DNA of 64,000 bases from Rhodopseudomonas sp. P2A-2r. GTDB taxonomy: Bacteria > Pseudomonadota > Alphaproteobacteria > Rhizobiales > Xanthobacteraceae. Location: positions 124,001 to 188,000 of the forward strand of contig NZ_CP110389.1 of assembly GCF_026015985.1 (NCBI RefSeq). Reading direction: 5' to 3'. The position numbers and the translations under genes are program-made. Within the stretch, counting starts at the first letter, position 1. Every line of letters begins with the position of its first letter. Positions 8,461 through 17,121 of the stretch are shown one piece after another. The notes below the pieces were generated by a model. That model saw only the letters and a list, made by a program, of their open reading frames with translations. It was not told the DNA's origin and did not search any database.

Positions 8461-9267
8461 TTACTCCGTCGCGTCGGCCTTCAGCGCATCGGGATGCGGC
8501 ATCGAGATGGTGTTGTAGCCGGAATCCACGAAGTGGGTCTCGCCGGTGACGCCGCCGGAGAGATCCGACAGGAAATACAGCGCCGAGCCGCCGAGTTCGT
8601 CCAGCGTGACGCCGCGGCCGAGCGGCGAATGCTTCTGCTGGAATGCGAACATGGCGCGGGCATCGCCGATGCCGGAACCGGCCAGCGTGCGCACCGGGCC
8701 GGCGGAAATCGCATTGACGCGAATGCCCTGGCGGCCGAAGTCGGAGGCGAGGTAGCGCACCGATGCTTCGAGCGCGGCCTTGGCAACGCCCATCACATTG
8801 TAGTTCGGCATCACCCGGGTCGAGCCGCCGAAGGTCAGGGTGATCATCGATCCGCCGTCCGGCATCATCTCGGCGGCGCGTTTTGCCACCTCGGTGAAGG
8901 AGAACACGGAGATCACCATGGTGCGCGAGAAGTTGGCGCGCGTGGTGTCGGCGTAGCGGCCCTTCAATTCGTTCTTGTCGGAGAAGCCGATGGCGTGGAC
9001 CACGAAGTCGAGCTTGCCCCACTTCTCCTTCAGCGTCGCGAACATGGCATCGACGCTGTCGATGTCCTCGACGTCGCAGGACAGCACCAGATCCGACTTC
9101 AGCGATTCCGCCAGCGGCTTGACCCGCTTGCCGAGCGCCTCGCCCTGGTAGCTGAACGCCAGCTCGGCGCCGTGCGCCGCCAGCGTCTTGGCGATTCCCC
9201 AAGCGATCGAATGATCGTTGGCGACGCCCATGATCAGCCCGCGCTTGCCGTGCATCAGTCCCTGCAT
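8461..9267 (-). CDS. fabI: Enoyl-[acyl-carrier-protein] reductase (NADH)
   Basis: FabI performs the last reduction in each fatty-acid elongation cycle, turning enoyl-ACP into acyl-ACP with NADH. The 268-aa protein has the FabI-type divergent short-chain dehydrogenase layout: the nucleotide site GLIMGVANDHSIAWGIAK at residues about 10-27, CDVEDIDS, and the catalytic Tyr-x6-Lys pair in YNVMGVAK near residue 155. It follows fabA and fabB on the same strand, although a 208-bp spacer with a palindromic repeat lies between fabB and fabI, so it may be partly uncoupled from them. Confidence 0.96.
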   Translation of the reverse strand: MQGLMHGKRGLIMGVANDHSIAWGIAKTLAAHGAELAFSYQGEALGKRVKPLAESLKSDLVLSCDVEDIDSVDAMFATLKEKWGKLDFVVHAIGFSDKNELKGRYADTTRANFSRTMVISVFSFTEVAKRAAEMMPDGGSMITLTFGGSTRVMPNYNVMGVAKAALEASVRYLASDFGRQGIRVNAISAGPVRTLAGSGIGDARAMFAFQQKHSPLGRGVTLDELGGSALYFLSDLSGGVTGETHFVDSGYNTISMPHPDALKADATE

Positions 9268-9294
9268 CTTCTATCGCTCTCCGGTTCTAACCGT

Positions 9295-9394
9295 CCTCAT
9301 CCTGAGGAGCGCGCCCTTGCGCGCGTCTCGAAGGATGGGCCGAACATCTCATGGTTCGAGACGGCGCTGAAAAAGCGCCTCCTCACCATGAGGG
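9295..9394. repeat. Palindromic intergenic repeat (CTCATCCTGAGGAGC type), plus a small hairpin
   Basis: The element begins CCTCATCCTGAGGAGC, contains CGTCTCGAAGGATG and CATGGTTCGAGACG, and ends CTCCTCACCATGAGG, forming two nested stems. A nearly identical element lies at 50101-50210 in this window. Just beyond it, GCACAGC-TTC-GCTGTGC at 9431-9447 is a perfect 7-bp hairpin. The element sits between fabB and fabI. Confidence 0.8.
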
Positions 9395-9475
9395 TCTTGT
9401 GGAAATCGCCCCTCACCCGAAATCCGCCTAGCACAGCTTCGCTGTGCAGGGGCGGGGAGAGGTTAGGAAGAAAGA

Positions 9476-10702
9476 TCACGCATCCATGCGCTTGAAGACC
9501 AGCGTGGCATTGGTGCCGCCGAAGCCGAACGAGTTCGACAGCACGGTGCCGACCTTCACATTGTCGATGCGCTTGCGCACGATCGGCATGTCGGCGAACA
9601 CCGGATCGAGCTCGGTGATGTTGCCGCTCTCGCAGATGAAGCCGTTCTGCATCATCAGGAGCGAATAGATCGCCTCCTGCACGCCGGTTGCGCCCAGCGA
9701 ATGGCCGGTCAGCGCCTTGGTGGCGGAGATCGGCGGGCACTTCTCGCCGGTGCCGAACACCTTGCGGATGGCCTCCATTTCCGGCGGATCGCCGGCCGGA
9801 GTCGAGGTGGCGTGCGGGTTGATGTAGTCGATCTTTATGCCGCCGGTGGTGGCCAGCGCCATCTTCATGCAGCGCTCGGCGCCTTCGCCGGAGGGAGCCA
9901 CCATGTCGTAGCCGTCGGACGTGGCGCCATAGCCGATGATCTCGCCGTAGATCTTGGCGCCGCGCGCCTTGGCGTGCTCGTACTCCTCGAGAACCACCAC
10001 GCCGGCGCCGCCGGCGATGACAAAGCCGTCGCGGCTGACGTCATAGGGACGCGAGGCGGTGGACGGCGTGTCGTTGTACTTCGACGACATGGCGCCCATG
10101 GCGTCGAACAGCACCGACAGCGACCAGTCGAGTTCCTCGCAGCCGCCGGCGAACACGATGTCCTGCTTGCCCCACTGGATCATCTCGTAGCCGTTGCCGA
10201 TGCAATGGTTCGAGGTCGCGCAGGCCGAGGAGATCGAATAGTTGACGCCCTTGATCTTGAACCAGGTGGCGAGCGTCGCGGAGGCCGTCGACGACATCGC
10301 CTTCGGCACCGCGAACGGACCGACGCGCTTGGGGCCCTTGGTGCGGGTGATGTCGGCAGCTTCCACGATGGTCCGCGCGGAAGGGCCGCCGGAGCCCATG
10401 ATGATGCCGGTGCGTTCGTTGGAGATATCCGACTGTTCCAGCCCGGAATCCTGCAGCGCCTGCTCCATGGCGACGTGATTCCACGCCGCGCCCTCACCGA
10501 GGAAGCGCATCGCGCGGCGGTCGATGACCCCCGAGGGATCGAGCGTCGGCGCGCCCTGCACCTGCGAGCGGAAGCCGAGCTCCGCATATTTGTCGGCGCG
10601 CGTGATGCCCGACTTTGCCTCATGGAGGCTCGCAAGCACTTCCTGAGTGTTGTTTCCGATAGATGAGACAATGCCCATCCCCGTGACGACAACCCGCCTC
10701 AT
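9476..10702 (-). CDS. fabB: 3-oxoacyl-[acyl-carrier-protein] synthase I
   Basis: FabB elongates acyl-ACPs and is needed to extend the cis-unsaturated C10 product made by FabA. The 408-aa protein has the full condensing-enzyme signature: the active-site Cys in [14 protein letters not shown] (near residue 163), His in [12 protein letters not shown] (near 298) and His in [13 protein letters not shown] (near 333). The N-terminus [20 protein letters not shown] is typical of FabB. It lies 111 bp downstream of fabA on the same strand, the conserved fabA-fabB arrangement for unsaturated fatty acid synthesis. Confidence 0.97.
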   Translation of the reverse strand: MRRVVVTGMGIVSSIGNNTQEVLASLHEAKSGITRADKYAELGFRSQVQGAPTLDPSGVIDRRAMRFLGEGAAWNHVAMEQALQDSGLEQSDISNERTGIIMGSGGPSARTIVEAADITRTKGPKRVGPFAVPKAMSSTASATLATWFKIKGVNYSISSACATSNHCIGNGYEMIQWGKQDIVFAGGCEELDWSLSVLFDAMGAMSSKYNDTPSTASRPYDVSRDGFVIAGGAGVVVLEEYEHAKARGAKIYGEIIGYGATSDGYDMVAPSGEGAERCMKMALATTGGIKIDYINPHATSTPAGDPPEMEAIRKVFGTGEKCPPISATKALTGHSLGATGVQEAIYSLLMMQNGFICESGNITELDPVFADMPIVRKRIDNVKVGTVLSNSFGFGGTNATLVFKRMDA

Positions 10703-10813
10703 GATCGCCTCGCCCTCTAAAATTACGTGTTATCGACTGACGATGTCCTGCTGGAGACCGCCGTTTGCGCAGCACGGGTTAGATGACCTTCCCGGCCGCA
10801 ATGCGGCACGCGT

Positions 10814-11323
10814 CTATTGCTTGAACAGGCCGACCTTCAGATCCTTGGCGCGATAGATAACCTCGCCATCGGCGGAAAGCGAGCCGTCGGCAATGCCAAG
10901 CCACAATTTTGAACGCATCACCCGTTTGACGTCGATGGTGTAGACGACCTTCTTGATGTTCGGCAGCACCTGGCCGGAAAACTTCAGCTCGCCGAGCCCC
11001 AGCGCGCGGCCGGGCCCGATCCCGCCGGACCAGCCGAGGAAGAAGCCGACCATCTGCCACATGGCATCGAGGCCGAGGCAGCCCGGCATCACCGGATCGC
11101 CCTTGAAGTGGCAGGCAAAGAACCAAAGGTCCGGATTGACGTCGAGTTCGGCGCGGATCAGCCCCTTGCCGAATTCGCCGCCGGTGTCGGTGATCTCGGT
11201 GATGCGGTCGAACATCAGCATCGGCGGCAGCGGCAGCTGCGCATTGCCGGCCCCGAACAATTCGCCGCGACCGCACGCCAGCAGATCCTCGTATTCGTAG
11301 CTGCTGCGTCGTTCCTGAACCAT
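10814..11323 (-). CDS. fabA: 3-hydroxydecanoyl-[acyl-carrier-protein] dehydratase/isomerase
   Basis: FabA dehydrates 3-hydroxydecanoyl-ACP and isomerises the trans-2 to the cis-3 product, the branch point for unsaturated fatty acids. The start at 11323 gives 169 aa, the usual length, beginning [15 protein letters not shown]; a longer upstream reading exists but has no FabA similarity. The catalytic His is in [12 protein letters not shown] and the Asp in [10 protein letters not shown] (about residues 70 and 84). It is the first gene of fabA-fabB(-fabI) and is divergent from irr across a 314-bp region. Confidence 0.97.
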   Translation of the reverse strand: MVQERRSSYEYEDLLACGRGELFGAGNAQLPLPPMLMFDRITEITDTGGEFGKGLIRAELDVNPDLWFFACHFKGDPVMPGCLGLDAMWQMVGFFLGWSGGIGPGRALGLGELKFSGQVLPNIKKVVYTIDVKRVMRSKLWLGIADGSLSADGEVIYRAKDLKVGLFKQ

Positions 11324-11566
11324 GCTCCGGCCTTCCAAATGCAAATCGACAACGTCAAATCGGGCGCGCTTCCCTACCCATCGGCGGGTGCGCGCTGTTC
11401 CAGTCCGGCGGAACATCCCCCGTCCGCCGCGGGCTCTCTATCACAGGCCTGTGAGGCGGCAAAGCGGCGGCTCACGCCGCTGGGCCGACATCGTCGCCAT
11501 GCGCGACGGCCGCCACCGGCCGCGGGCGCCCCGGCGCCGGACGCATGGCTCCCAGTTGCGAAAAAC

Positions 11567-11595
11567 TTGCATCTGAACCCCAGGCTTCATATAAT
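11567..11595 (+). promoter_or_regulatory. Sigma-70 type promoter for irr
   Basis: TTGCAT at 11567-11572 and a perfect TATAAT at 11590-11595 are separated by exactly 17 bp, a near-consensus housekeeping promoter. The -10 box ends 42 bp before the irr start at 11638. The rest of the 314-bp fabA-irr spacer is GC-rich with no gene evident; the fabA promoter must also lie in it but was not identified. Confidence 0.75.
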
Positions 11596-11637
11596 GAAGG
11601 CTACAGTTTTCGTGAACGGCAGGATTCTGACGTGGAT

Positions 11638-12129
11638 ATGAGTGACAGCTCTTCGAGCACGAATGATGACGTCGCCAATGTTGCGGCGATCGGTCATGGT
11701 CGCCAGCCCGCGCTGACCGGCTGTCCGTGGCATGACGTCAACGAAATGCTGCAGTCGGTGGGCTTGCGCCCTACCCGGCAGCGCATGGCGCTGGGCTGGT
11801 TGCTGTTCGGCAAGGGCGCGCGCCATCTGACCGCGGAAATGCTCTACGAGGAAGCCACCCTCGCGAAGGTCCCGGTGTCCCTGGCCACGGTGTACAACAC
11901 CCTGAACCAGCTCACCGATTCCGGCCTGCTGCGGCAGGTCAGCGTCGACGGCACCAAGACCTATTTCGACACCAACGTCACCGCGCACCACCATTATTAC
12001 CTCGAGAACAACCACGAGCTGGTCGATATCGCCGACTCGAACCTGGTGCTGCAGTCGATGCCCGAAGTGCCCGAGGGCTACGAGATCAGCCGCATCGACA
12101 TGGTCGTCCGGCTGCGCAAGAAGCGCTGA
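11638..12129 (+). CDS. irr: Irr, heme-responsive iron regulator of the Fur superfamily
   Basis: Irr controls heme and iron genes in rhizobia. It accumulates under iron limitation and is degraded when it binds heme. The ATG at 11638 gives 163 aa. The heme regulatory motif GCPWHD lies near residue 28. The winged-helix DNA-binding domain follows (LRPTRQRMALGWLLFG, then SLATVYNTLNQLTDSGLLRQ), and a histidine-rich HHHYYLENNHELVDI segment near residue 118 corresponds to the second heme/metal site. The upstream in-frame extension lacks family similarity. It has its own strong promoter and is divergent from fabA. Confidence 0.96.
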   Translation: MSDSSSSTNDDVANVAAIGHGRQPALTGCPWHDVNEMLQSVGLRPTRQRMALGWLLFGKGARHLTAEMLYEEATLAKVPVSLATVYNTLNQLTDSGLLRQVSVDGTKTYFDTNVTAHHHYYLENNHELVDIADSNLVLQSMPEVPEGYEISRIDMVVRLRKKR

Positions 12130-12146
12130 AGCCCAGCACACTCGCT

Positions 12147-12263
12147 GTCATCGCCCGGCCGCGCGCCCTTGCGCGCCAGGACCGGGCGACCCAGTAACCG
12201 CTGAATTTGATGATCTAACTGCGGCTGCGCCGTTTACTGGTTCCCCGCATGCGCGGGGACGAC
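12147..12263. repeat. Palindromic intergenic repeat with two hairpins
   Basis: The left stem pairs CGCCCGG with CCGGGCG around a GCGCGCCCTTGCGCGC core. The middle carries CCAGTAA and TTTACTGG as inverted partners, and the right stem is CCCCGC-ATGC-GCGGGG. This composite structure matches a dispersed repeat family common in Bradyrhizobium and relatives. It fills the gap between the convergent irr and SH3-protein genes and may stop transcription from both. Confidence 0.75.
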
Positions 12264-12286
12264 AACCGCGTTTGACGCGACTGTCC

Positions 12287-12826
12287 TCAATCCACCTTCT
12301 CGTCGGCATAGACGCCCCACAGCCGCTGCTGCTCGATCCAGCCGTCGAAACCGGTACCGATCACCCGGCACCAGCCGTTGTTGCAGCGCTTGACCTGCGC
12401 CACCACGCCGGCCTGCAGCCGGGCCGCCACCGCGCTCTTGGGGTCGGGGCTGTCGTAGATCGACGCCAGATCGTCCTTGTTCTTCATGGTGACCACTGCG
12501 GTGCGGCGGCCGGACAGCAGCGAGTGATAGACCCAGCCCTCGGCGCCCTCGGAATCGCGGACCCGGCGCCAGTTCTCGTATTCGGCGGTGATTTCCACGG
12601 GAAGGCCGATCTTGGTGTAGACCCAAGCCACGTCGTTGTCCTTGGTCGGACCGGCGCGGACGTTGACGTGGTCGGACTTCAGGCTGACATAGCGCGGCAC
12701 GGGCAGGCCGCTGGCGCCGACATTGGTGTCCTTGGACGTATCCCTGGCCGCAAATCCCGGTTCGATCGAGGCGCCCGCCATCGCAGTTGCGAGCAAGACC
12801 GACACCACCACACGCTTCAACGCCAT
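12287..12826 (-). CDS. Exported SH3-domain protein
   Basis: The ATG at 12826 gives 179 aa starting MALKRVVVSVLLATAMAG, a signal peptide. The mature protein contains two bacterial SH3 (SH3b, DUF1058-type) repeats. The first is YVSLKSDHVNVRAGPTKDND through WRRVRDSEGAEGWVYHSLL; the second is around SIYDSPDPKSAVAARL to WCRVIGTGFDGWIEQQRLWG. Such proteins bind the cell wall in the periplasm; no enzymatic domain is present. It is convergent with irr and divergent from the dehydrogenase gene. Confidence 0.85.
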   Translation of the reverse strand: MALKRVVVSVLLATAMAGASIEPGFAARDTSKDTNVGASGLPVPRYVSLKSDHVNVRAGPTKDNDVAWVYTKIGLPVEITAEYENWRRVRDSEGAEGWVYHSLLSGRRTAVVTMKNKDDLASIYDSPDPKSAVAARLQAGVVAQVKRCNNGWCRVIGTGFDGWIEQQRLWGVYADEKVD

Positions 12827-13040
12827 CAACCCCGCCCCGCACACATCATTCGCCATCGCGTCGCACGCGCCGCTGGGTTCTTGTCTTGGCCCGGCCTTCT
12901 GCTAGAGAGGACCGAACGCCGGAAGCCAAAAAGGCTCGCGGAACCCCGAGGAAACGTAACGCTCGCGTGATGGCGGCAGTTTCAGACAACCGGGTTAATG
13001 CGAACTGAACGGGTAGGCTAAAGTTACGAGAGCGCTGGAC

Positions 13041-14042
13041 ATGTCGGTGAAGAAAAAGCCTCTGGTCGTGGTCACCCGCAAGCTGCCGGACAGCATCGAG
13101 ACGCGCATGCGCGAGCTGTTCGACGCGCGCATCAATCTCGACGACCAGCCGATGACCAGCGAACAGCTGGCGGAAGCGATCCGCACCGCCGACGTGCTGG
13201 TGCCCACCGTCACCGACGAAATCACCAAGGAACTGCTCGAGCAGCCCGACATCAAGCTGAAGCTGATCGCCAATTTCGGCAACGGCGTCGACAATATCGA
13301 CGTGCCCGCCGCCCAGGCCCGCGGCATCACCGTAACCAACACGCCGAAGGTGCTCACCGAAGACACCGCCGACATGACCATGGGGCTGATCCTGGCAGTG
13401 CCGCGGCGGCTGATCGAGGGCGCCTCGATCCTCACCGACGGCAAGGACTGGCCCGGCTGGTCGCCAACCTGGATGCTCGGTCGCCGACTCGGCGGCAAGC
13501 GGCTGGGAATCATCGGCATGGGCCGCATCGGCCAGGCCGTGGCCCGCCGTGCCCGCGCCTTCGGGCTGCAGATCCACTATCACAACCGCAAGCCGGTGGC
13601 CCCGAAGATCGCCGAGGAACTGGGCGCGACCTATTGGGATTCGCTCGACCAGATGCTGGCGCGGATGGACATCATCTCGGTGAACTGCCCGCACACCCCG
13701 GCGACCTTCCACCTGCTGTCGGCCCGCCGCCTCAAGCTGGTGCGCAAGGACGCCTATATCGTCAACACCGCGCGCGGCGAGATCATCGACGAAGAGACCC
13801 TGACCAAGCTGATCGAATCCGGCGACATCGCCGGCGCCGGCCTCGACGTGTTCGAGCACGAGCCGGCGGTCAATCCCAAGCTGGTGCGGCTGGCCAAGGC
13901 CGGCAAGGTGGTGCTGCTGCCGCATATGGGCTCGGCGACCATCGAGGGCCGCGTCGAGATGGGCGAGAAGGTCGTGGTCAACATCCGCGCCTTCCTCGAC
14001 GGCCACAAGCCGCCGGACCGCGTGCTGCCGGGAATGCTGTAG
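13041..14042 (+). CDS. D-isomer-specific 2-hydroxyacid dehydrogenase (glyoxylate/hydroxypyruvate reductase type)
   Basis: A 333-aa cytoplasmic NAD(P)H-dependent dehydrogenase. The Rossmann motif is GIIGMGRIGQAVAR near residue 160. The catalytic Arg (NTARGEIID), Glu (DVFEHEPAVNP) and His (LLPHMGSAT) follow in the conserved order. It is closest in pattern to the D-glycerate dehydrogenase / glyoxylate reductase group (GyaR/HprA-like), which reduces glyoxylate or hydroxypyruvate; the exact substrate is an inference. It appears to be a single gene, with a strong terminator directly after the stop. Confidence 0.92.
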   Translation: MSVKKKPLVVVTRKLPDSIETRMRELFDARINLDDQPMTSEQLAEAIRTADVLVPTVTDEITKELLEQPDIKLKLIANFGNGVDNIDVPAAQARGITVTNTPKVLTEDTADMTMGLILAVPRRLIEGASILTDGKDWPGWSPTWMLGRRLGGKRLGIIGMGRIGQAVARRARAFGLQIHYHNRKPVAPKIAEELGATYWDSLDQMLARMDIISVNCPHTPATFHLLSARRLKLVRKDAYIVNTARGEIIDEETLTKLIESGDIAGAGLDVFEHEPAVNPKLVRLAKAGKVVLLPHMGSATIEGRVEMGEKVVVNIRAFLDGHKPPDRVLPGML

Positions 14043-14047
14043 GGCCC

Positions 14048-14076
14048 AAAATGCTGCAGCATTGCTGCAGCATTTT
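14048..14076 (+). terminator. Perfect 13-bp hairpin after the dehydrogenase gene
   Basis: AAAATGCTGCAGC (14048-14060) and GCTGCAGCATTTT (14064-14076) are exact reverse complements around the 3-nt loop ATT, ending in a short T-run. It starts 5 bp after the stop codon. It reads as an intrinsic terminator, but its TGC-rich core also resembles PhaR-type operator sequences. Confidence 0.75.
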
Positions 14077-14347
14077 CGTCGCCAGTCGCCTGTTTTGCTG
14101 CGCAACAAGGTGCAGCATTGAGGAGCGGATCAATCAGGATCGACGTCGCGGGCAGCCGCCCTTGTTCCTCACCAAGCTTTTGAATTGCAAACGAAATTTC
14201 GGAATGATGCGCCGCACCATTCGAGGCGCTCCCGCTCCAGTCCGTTGCGGCACGGCTTCATCAATGGCCGATCGGGGATTCCCGCCAGCGACGACAGATG
14301 CTGCATTGCACAAAATGCACTTATTGTGCTCCGCAATATAGGGTGTC
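14077..14347. other. Intergenic region without a supported gene, with TGC-rich motifs
   Basis: Between the dehydrogenase terminator and the stop of moeB no credible gene is seen. GTGCAGCATTG (about 14110) and ATGCTGCATTGCACAAAATG (about 14300) repeat the TGC/GCA theme of the preceding hairpin. The last 50 bp are locally AT-richer. Confidence 0.5.
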
Positions 14348-15148
14348 CTACTCGTGCCCGCTAAGATCCACGATCGTCGGCGCGTCGCCGTTGAGCGGGT
14401 TCTCCGGATCCCTTTTGTAGCGCAGCGTCTCGAAGCGCATGGCGCGGGCGTCGACCATCAGCAGGCGACCGACCAGCCCCTCGCCAAAGCCGACGATCTC
14501 GCGGATCGCTTCCAGCGCCATCATGGAGCCGAGCACGCCGGCCAGCGCGCCCATGACCCCGGCTTCCTGGCAGCTCGGCACCGTGCCCGGCGGCGGTGGT
14601 TCCGGGAACAGGCAGCGCAGGGTCGGGTTGAGTTCCCCTTCGGCATTGCGCTCGAACGGCCGCAGCGTGGTCAGCGACCCGTCGAACTGGCCGAGCGCCG
14701 CGGTGACCAGCGGCACGCCGGCGAGATGACAGGCGTCGGACACCAGATAGCGCGTGGCGAAATTGTCGGAGCCGTCGAGCACCAGATCGTAGCCGGAGAT
14801 CAGCGCCATTGCATTGGCTGCGGTCAGTCGCGTGTCATGCGCGGCGAATTTCACATGCGGATTGAGCGCGTCGACCCGCGCCGCGGCGCTGTCGACCTTG
14901 GGCCGCCCGACATCGGAGGTGAAATGGATGATCTGGCGCTGCAAGTTGGACAGCGAGACGTGATCGTCATCGACCACGCCGAGCGTGCCGACGCCCGCCG
15001 CCGCCAGATACATCAACACCGGCGCGCCGAGCCCGCCGGCGCCGATCACCAGCACCGACGCCTCCTTCAGCGCCGCCTGGCCGGGGCCGCCGACCTCGCG
15101 CAGCACGATGTGGCGGGCATAGCGTTCGAGTTCTTCCGAGCTTAGCAT
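14348..15148 (-). CDS. moeB: MoeB/ThiF/HesA-family adenylyltransferase (molybdopterin-synthase activating type)
   Basis: Enzymes of this E1-like family adenylate the C-terminal glycine of a sulfur-carrier protein (MoaD or ThiS). The 266-aa protein begins LSSEELERYARHIVLREVGG, has the nucleotide loop VIGAGGLGAPVLMYLAAAGV near residue 35, DDDHVSLSNLQRQIIH, and DGSDNFATRYLVSDAC. The region SCQEAGVMGALAGVLGSM is typical of MoeB. The paired CxxC zinc ligands of E. coli MoeB are not present; the C-terminus reads KRDPENPLNGDAPTIVDLS. No rhodanese domain is attached. A ThiF-like role cannot be excluded. Confidence 0.88.
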   Translation of the reverse strand: MLSSEELERYARHIVLREVGGPGQAALKEASVLVIGAGGLGAPVLMYLAAAGVGTLGVVDDDHVSLSNLQRQIIHFTSDVGRPKVDSAAARVDALNPHVKFAAHDTRLTAANAMALISGYDLVLDGSDNFATRYLVSDACHLAGVPLVTAALGQFDGSLTTLRPFERNAEGELNPTLRCLFPEPPPPGTVPSCQEAGVMGALAGVLGSMMALEAIREIVGFGEGLVGRLLMVDARAMRFETLRYKRDPENPLNGDAPTIVDLSGHE

Positions 15149-15187
15149 GCAGTGACGCCCATCATTGATATCTCAACACACTCAACC

Positions 15188-15296
15188 GTCATCCTGAGGC
15201 GCTCGCCGTCTTCGGCGAGCCTCGAAGGATGCATGTTCAGTGCTCGTGGCCGCATCCTTCGAGGCCGTCGCAAGAGCGACGGCACCTCAGGATGAC
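15188..15296. repeat. Palindromic intergenic repeat (GTCATCCTGAGG type)
   Basis: Starts GTCATCCTGAGGCGCTCG and ends CTCAGGATGAC. Inside are CTCGAAGGATG and CATCCTTCGAG as inverted partners, and local stems such as CTCGCCG-TCT-TCGGCGAG. A homologous element is at 30540-30644 and a half element is at 31033-31103. It lies between divergent moeB and the protease-like gene. Confidence 0.82.
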
Positions 15297-15388
15297 GACG
15301 CTGGTGACGGTTCCCCTGAACCATCGCCCTGCTGTTGCCGACCCAGCAGATGTGCTTCAATCCGACAACATCAACCACGGGACATGTC

Positions 15389-16777
15389 ATGAGATCGATG
15401 CTGGCCGCAACATTGATCGTCGCCTCGGCCCAAGCGGCCGCGGCCCAGACCGTTGCGACGCCGCCGGCGGTGCAGGGCGTCAAGCCGAAGCCGGTGGCCA
15501 CCGTGCCGGTGCGCCCGGCGCTGCAGACGCCCGCCGACACCGCCAATGCCATGGTGCTGGCGGAGCGCCAGGGCATCCAGTCGGACCTCGCCTGGGTCGG
15601 CCAGTACAACGGCGCCATCAATGGCGAAGTCAGCGAGCGCATGGTCGCGGCCATCAAGGGGTTCCAGAAGGACAACGGCGGCAAGCAGACCGGCGTGCTC
15701 AATCCGCAGGAGCGCACGCTGCTTTCGGACGCCGCGCGAAAATTGCAGGCCAATGTCGGCTGGAAGACCGTGACCGACATGGTCACCGGCGCGCGGCTCG
15801 GCCTGCCGACCAAGCTGGTGCCGCAGCAGAGTTCCGACGCCAATGGCAGCAAGTGGTCGTCGACGTCAGGCACGATCCAGATCCAGCTTGCGCGACGCAA
15901 GGAAGCCGGCGTCACCACCGCGAAACTCGCCGAACTTGAGAAGAAGGAACCGGCCGGCCGCAAGATCGAATACAGCGCAATCAAGCCGGACTTCTTCGTG
16001 CTGTCGGGCATGCAGGGGCTGAAGAAATTCTACGTGCGCGGCACCTTCAAGGACGCCGAGGTGCGCATCCTCACCATCCTCTACGACCAGGCCACCGAAG
16101 GCACCATGGAGCCGGTGGTCATTGCCATGTCGTCGGCGTTCAACGCGTTTCCGGTCGGCGCGCAGGCGGCCTCCGGCCCGCCGCCGCGCAAGAAGGTGGA
16201 ATATGGCAGCGGCATCGTGGTCAGCGAGGACGGCGCGATCCTCACCGACCGCCAGCTCATCGACGGCTGCATGTCCGTCGTCGTCGCGGGCCAGAATCTG
16301 GCGACTCCCGGCAATGCCGATCGCGTCGCCGAGGACAAGGTGCGCGACCTCGCTCTGCTGCGCATCTACGGCGTCCACGGATTGAAACCGCTGGCGCTGG
16401 GCAATGCGGCAGCGAAGCCCGCGCTCGACCTCACCGGCATTGCCGATCCGCAGAGCCAGGGCGGCAATGCGGCAGTCAGCACGGTCAAGGCCTCCGTCGC
16501 ACCGGTCGGCAGCAACGGCGAACTGGCGCTGTCGCCGGCGCCCGGCATCGGCTTTTCCGGCGCCGCCGCGACCGACGCCGATGGCGCCTTCGCCGGCCTC
16601 GCGCAGTTGAAGCCGGTGGTGGTCGCAGGCCCTGCCAACGGCGTCGCCACACAGGCAACCCTGGTGCCCGCGGACACGGTGCGCGAATTCCTCAAGACCA
16701 ATGGCGTGAGCTTTGCCGCGGGCGCCGCGGGCAACGCGAAGGCGTCGATGGTGCGCGTGATCTGCGTGCGCAAGTAA
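15389..16777 (+). CDS. Exported peptidoglycan-binding / degenerate trypsin-like protein
   Basis: The ATG at 15389 starts a signal peptide (MRSMLAATLIVASAQAAAAQ); total 462 aa. Residues about 55-110 form a peptidoglycan-binding-1-like helical repeat (AERQGIQSDLAWVGQYNGAI then AAIKGFQKDNG). From about residue 265 a trypsin/HtrA-like domain follows: GSGIVVSEDGAILTDRQLID. The usual TNxHV histidine is replaced (TDRQL), the Asp is kept in DLALLRI, and the GNSGGP serine loop is altered to GFSGAAA. It is therefore probably a periplasmic pseudo-protease or wall-binding protein. No co-transcribed partner is evident. Confidence 0.75.
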   Translation: MRSMLAATLIVASAQAAAAQTVATPPAVQGVKPKPVATVPVRPALQTPADTANAMVLAERQGIQSDLAWVGQYNGAINGEVSERMVAAIKGFQKDNGGKQTGVLNPQERTLLSDAARKLQANVGWKTVTDMVTGARLGLPTKLVPQQSSDANGSKWSSTSGTIQIQLARRKEAGVTTAKLAELEKKEPAGRKIEYSAIKPDFFVLSGMQGLKKFYVRGTFKDAEVRILTILYDQATEGTMEPVVIAMSSAFNAFPVGAQAASGPPPRKKVEYGSGIVVSEDGAILTDRQLIDGCMSVVVAGQNLATPGNADRVAEDKVRDLALLRIYGVHGLKPLALGNAAAKPALDLTGIADPQSQGGNAAVSTVKASVAPVGSNGELALSPAPGIGFSGAAATDADGAFAGLAQLKPVVVAGPANGVATQATLVPADTVREFLKTNGVSFAAGAAGNAKASMVRVICVRK

Positions 16778-16878
16778 CAACCACTTGCAGTGCATCGACA
16801 GCAAGCAAAGCATCGAGCGCTGCATACTGCACAGCACGCGACGACTTCAAACGCCTGCCAGACCATACTTTTGATAGC

Positions 16879-16918
16879 GGAACTATCCAAATCGTTTTGA
16901 TATCAAAACGGTAGTTCC
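16879..16918. promoter_or_regulatory. Nested palindrome upstream of the ParA gene, possible operator
   Basis: A perfect 16-bp palindrome GTTTTGATATCAAAAC lies at 16894-16909, inside outer arms GGAACTA (16879-16885) and TAGTTCC (16912-16918). The structure is AT-rich in a GC-rich 344-bp intergenic region (16778-17121) that has no other gene. There is no T-run, so it looks more like a protein-binding site than a terminator. The nearest downstream gene is parA-like, 200 bp away. Confidence 0.5.
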
Positions 16919-17121
16919 ACGGACCGTAGTCAACCGGAGTATCCTTGCCGCCGGTCTTGCCGCATCGTCAGGACATTGCTGATTCGGACACGCGGCGACC
17001 CGTGAATGGTTCTGTAGGTCGGGCCGACACGTCCAGGCAAAATTGAGTCGTACCGCCGAAGGCGGTAGCGGCTCAGGTCTGGCGATACCGCCTCCAATAC
17101 TCAACCATTCAAGGACCGAAC

